From the NCBI GenBank assembly GCA_010365175.1, contig JAAFGW010000158.1, forward strand, positions 1 to 6,760: a stretch of 6,760 nucleotides of DNA. Reading direction: 5' to 3'. The notes beneath the pieces are model-generated. The model had not been told where the DNA came from, did no database searches, and saw only the letters and a list, made by a program, of their open reading frames with translations. A program made the translations under genes and the position numbers. The DNA is from Sulfuriferula multivorans (GTDB lineage Bacteria > Pseudomonadota > Gammaproteobacteria > Burkholderiales > Thiobacillaceae). Positions 4,533-6,760 of the stretch are shown here, piece by piece (positions within the stretch are counted from its first letter, which is position 1; every line of letters starts with the position of its first letter).

Positions 4533-6410
4533 ATGAAAACCACTTCATCACTGATTTTTCCTCCCAAGCCTTCAGCGGTTCTGCGTATCGGCGTTGTTGG
4601 CCATCGCCATGATCCTTCTCGGTTTCCGGAGACGATGTCTACGCTGCTGCAAAACAGGATGGTCGAGTTGTTGCAGAGAATTGACAGTGCAGCCGAAGCC
4701 GCGCGACAGGGAAGCGAAGAGTTTTTTACCTCGCATCGTGCAAGGCTGTCTTTTGTGAGTGCGTTGGCTGAAGGCAGTGACCGTTGTGGAGCTAGGGCGG
4801 CATTGCAGCTCGCTGTGGAACTACAAGTCATTTTGCCATTTGAGCGCAAAGAATACTCAAGCGATTTTTCAACAGAGGGATCAAAGATTGAATACGCAAC
4901 GTTGCTGCGCAGCGCGTCGCGAGTGATTGAATTACCAGGCTCACGTGAAAGTGCTGCCTCGTCTTATCTTCTGGCCGGTCAGGTCACGATAAAGAGCGTA
5001 GACATCCTCATCGCTATCTGGGACGGTGAACTGGGAAATGGACTTGGTGGAACCGCAGACATTGTGGAGCAAGGATTGAAGCTGGGTGTCCCGGTTGTGC
5101 ATGTCGACGTATTTGATCGGGATCACGCCAAAATTCGCTGGCTTGGCTGGCTAGATTTGCCTGCCAACGATCTATCTTCGATCACTCCTGTCCCTGCACG
5201 CAGTTTCGACGCCAATGTAGGTCAACTGGTTGAAATCCTGATGAAACCCCCTCATCCAGTGCCGCTGAAAGACCCACATGCAATAGATGTTTCGGAAGAA
5301 AAATTACTCAAAGACTTTTTTGGCACGGAGCGCATGTGGCGCTGGCGCTGGCGCTGGCGGCCGGAGCAGGCTCTCTTCCAGTTCGTATTTGGTAGTCGCG
5401 GTATTCGCCGCACAGACTTCCGAACCCTTGATTATCTTCAAGCCACGGAGGGCTCCTGGGGGTCCACGGGGCAGATCGATAATGTGCCGGGATTCTTGCC
5501 AAATGACATGCGAACCATACTGTGGCCCCGTTTTGCTTGGGCTGATAACCTAGCAAACTACTATGGACAATACTACCGCAGCGGCTACATTAGCAATTTT
5601 TTTCTTGCGGCATTGGCAGTCATTTGCTCAATCGTCGGTTTAGTTGTATGGCACGATTTCAAAACGCAGTTGGTGATTGTCGAGCTTTTTGTGTTGATAT
5701 TGATAATTTCAAACACGTGGCTCGGAAACCGCAGGCGTTGGCATAGACGATGGTTGGACTACAGGCACCTTGCAGAGCGCCTTCGCAATTTGCGGTTTGC
5801 AGTTTTGCTTGGGAATCTCAACCTTATTCCGGAATCGGTAACCGCCACAGCGCCGAGCTGGGTCGCTTGGTATGCGCGCGCAACGGCACGGGAAATGGGC
5901 GTGCCTTCGATTGACTTCATGCAATGGAAGGTTCCCGATTTCGGGCGTGTTTTTGTTTTAGAGCAACTTGATCCCCAGATTGAATATCACGCCCACAACG
6001 AATTGCACCTTCATTCAGTCGAACATCGATTGCATATGCTTGGAAACTGTGCCTTTGTATTAACCATTGCATTCTGCTTTGCCTATCTTGCAGCACAATA
6101 CCTAAAACCGTTTGGCGCGACAACGATAGGGATGCTGATTCTCCAATATGGCGTTGTATTTACGATTTCTTTGCCCGCCATCGCTACAGCGCTCTACGGA
6201 ATCAAAACGCAGGGGGAATTTTGTTCGCGCGCTGAACGTTCTCATCGGACAATGCTGGAGTTGACTGCAATCAGACTGGCCTTGCAAACGCAGACCTACT
6301 CTTTTAACTACCTCCAGATTCAGGTGGAAAAAGCAGCCTCTGTCATGCTAGATGACCTTGCGGACTGGCGCGTTACATATGGTCGTCGTCGCTTGGAGAA
6401 TCCCGCCTAG
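4533..6410 (+). CDS. SLOG-like nucleotide-sensor protein with two 2TM modules, putative membrane effector
   Basis: The N-terminal part of the 625-aa product (about 16-240) looks like a SLOG/LOG-type Rossmannoid fold: L-R-I-G-V-V-G-H-R (17-25), S-A-L-A-E-G-S-D-R (76-84), I-L-P-F-E-R-K-E-Y (100-108), V-D-I-L-I-A-I-W-D-G-E (156-166) and G-G-T-A-D-I-V (172-178). A Trp-Arg repeat (269-276) precedes four hydrophobic helices in two pairs: about 353-373 with 378-397, and 504-522 with 527-556. Each pair is followed by a basic amphipathic helix (R-R-W-H-R-R-W-L-D-Y-R-H-L-A-E-R-L-R from 401; R-A-E-R-S-H-R-T-M-L-E-L near 566). This recalls SLATT-type 2TM effectors seen with SLOG and SMODS sensors. No strong ribosome binding site precedes ATG 4533, and the TIR gene ends only 24 bp upstream, so coupled translation is likely. 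The inferred role is to bind the signal made by the TIR partner and perturb the inner membrane. The exact family is uncertain. Confidence 0.8.
   Translation: MKTTSSLIFPPKPSAVLRIGVVGHRHDPSRFPETMSTLLQNRMVELLQRIDSAAEAARQGSEEFFTSHRARLSFVSALAEGSDRCGARAALQLAVELQVILPFERKEYSSDFSTEGSKIEYATLLRSASRVIELPGSRESAASSYLLAGQVTIKSVDILIAIWDGELGNGLGGTADIVEQGLKLGVPVVHVDVFDRDHAKIRWLGWLDLPANDLSSITPVPARSFDANVGQLVEILMKPPHPVPLKDPHAIDVSEEKLLKDFFGTERMWRWRWRWRPEQALFQFVFGSRGIRRTDFRTLDYLQATEGSWGSTGQIDNVPGFLPNDMRTILWPRFAWADNLANYYGQYYRSGYISNFFLAALAVICSIVGLVVWHDFKTQLVIVELFVLILIISNTWLGNRRRWHRRWLDYRHLAERLRNLRFAVLLGNLNLIPESVTATAPSWVAWYARATAREMGVPSIDFMQWKVPDFGRVFVLEQLDPQIEYHAHNELHLHSVEHRLHMLGNCAFVLTIAFCFAYLAAQYLKPFGATTIGMLILQYGVVFTISLPAIATALYGIKTQGEFCSRAERSHRTMLELTAIRLALQTQTYSFNYLQIQVEKAASVMLDDLADWRVTYGRRRLENPA
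5337..5360 (+). repeat. In-frame hexamer tandem repeat encoding (Trp-Arg)4
   Basis: TGGCGC occurs three times in a row and is followed by TGGCGG, giving W-R-W-R-W-R-W-R at residues 269-276 of the SLOG protein. The unit length is a multiple of three, so slippage would change the number of Trp-Arg pairs without breaking the frame. It lies between the SLOG-like domain and the first membrane helix, where a basic-aromatic patch could sit at the membrane surface (inference). Confidence 0.8.
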
Positions 6411-6417
6411 TGTTGCG

Positions 6418-6621
6418 TCATGAAGAAGTTGTTGGATAAAGGCGTTTTAGCTTGACTCGGGCAGTTTCGGTCATGAACTGCCAGTTGACTTTGGCCTAGA
6501 GGTTGTCGCGGCGAGTTTGCCAAGCAGCGACTTCGCTTCGCACGGTCTCGATGTTATCGATGCGCCAATCCAGACACTGGCTTACTATGACATTGATCTC
6601 AATTTCTGCCATGTCTAGCCA
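6418..6621 (-). pseudogene. IS630-family transposase C-terminal remnant
   Basis: On the minus strand from 6621 the frame reads W-L-D-M-A-E-I-E-I-N-V, then S-Q-C-L-D-W-R-I, E-T-V-R-S-E-V-A-A-W-Q, a TAG stop (6496-6498), N-W-Q-F-M-T-E-T-A-R-V-K-L-K-R-L-Y-P and a TGA at 6418-6420. W-L-(D/N)-M-A-E-I-E holds the final catalytic glutamate region of IS630-family DDE transposases, and K-L-(K/R)-R-L-Y-P is a usual C-terminus. The catalytic N-terminal two-thirds is absent and the expected preceding H-Y-T-P-K-H-(G/A)-S is not found, so the fragment is truncated at about 6621 as well as stopped internally. It points toward the SLOG gene's 3' end, only 8 bp away. Confidence 0.75.
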
Positions 6622-6760
6622 TTGATAGGCTTTCTTTATCGGGAGCGCATTGTTCTTGATGACGGAGCGCGCGACTGAACCTTGGTTCGTTGTCTTGTCC
6701 TATTGCTCTCCGTCAGCAAATGCAAAACTTAACAACCTCAACGCATCAAACGTAGGTTCA
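6622..6760. other. Unassigned segment at the right edge
   Basis: Beyond the IS630 remnant I see no convincing reading frame on either strand and no RNA gene. The octamer TGACGGAG (6660-6667) is inverted at 6708-6715 (CTCCGTCA) with 40 bp between; no function can be assigned from this. It may be more mobile-element debris or intergenic sequence that continues outside the window. Confidence 0.4.

Noticed and set aside
4394..4849. Minus-strand open frame (151 codons) across the junction of the two operon genes
   Set aside because: It overlaps both real genes in antisense and is Ser-rich without any recognisable motif.
2850..6410. Calling the pair canonical Thoeris (thsB-thsA)
   Set aside because: There is no SIR2 or macro domain, the TIR protein is membrane-anchored with a large extra domain, and the SLOG-like domain is joined to 2TM modules; only the signalling logic is similar.
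6460..6482. Hairpin GGCAGTT-N9-AACTGCC as an operon terminator
   Set aside because: It has a perfect 7-bp stem but no following T-run, and it falls within the IS630 coding remnant, so chance or coding origin is as likely.
1..6760. CRISPR array, tRNA or rRNA genes
   Set aside because: No regularly spaced direct repeats and no cloverleaf or rRNA-like sequence were seen on either strand.

Overview
The window reads as an accessory, defence-island-like stretch of a Gram-negative chromosome or large replicon. The remnants at both edges (a secreted NUC-type nuclease and an IS630-family transposase tail) resemble copies I associate with Betaproteobacteria, perhaps Comamonadaceae. That assignment rests on recalled family resemblance, not on a search.

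Left part (1-2740): a broken DNA/RNA non-specific endonuclease gene lies on the minus strand and is split by an insertion element at 29-2183. The element has 45-bp imperfect terminal inverted repeats (40/45 identical) beginning TGTCGG, and further internal copies of the end motifs. It carries one gene, a TniA/TnsB-type (Mu-like) DDE transposase, with no partner ATPase, TniQ or resolvase. The transposase frame has an in-frame TAA at 403-405; the rest of its C-terminus continues in the same frame to 154. The nuclease is itself decayed (one internal stop and two apparent frameshifts). The start of the window (1-28) appears to hold its continuation beyond the insertion.

Centre and right (2741-6410): after a roughly 110-bp leader with a fair ribosome binding site come two plus-strand genes 24 bp apart, visibly less GC-rich than the left part. 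The first is a 552-aa protein with an N-terminal TIR domain (putative NADase, Glu79), one transmembrane helix, and a long C-terminal part with three cysteine pairs that is probably periplasmic. The second is a 625-aa protein with an N-terminal SLOG-like Rossmannoid nucleotide-binding domain followed by two separate two-helix membrane modules. I infer a two-gene conflict (anti-phage-like) system: the TIR enzyme would make an NAD-derived signal and the SLOG protein would bind it and act at the membrane. The logic resembles Thoeris, but neither effector architecture that I know from Thoeris (SIR2-SLOG, TM-macro) is present. This pair is the main point of interest.

Right edge (6411-6760): a decayed C-terminal fragment of an IS630-family transposase on the minus strand (6418-6621, with an internal stop), then about 140 bp in which I recognise nothing. 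The two-gene system therefore sits between mobile-element and pseudogene debris.
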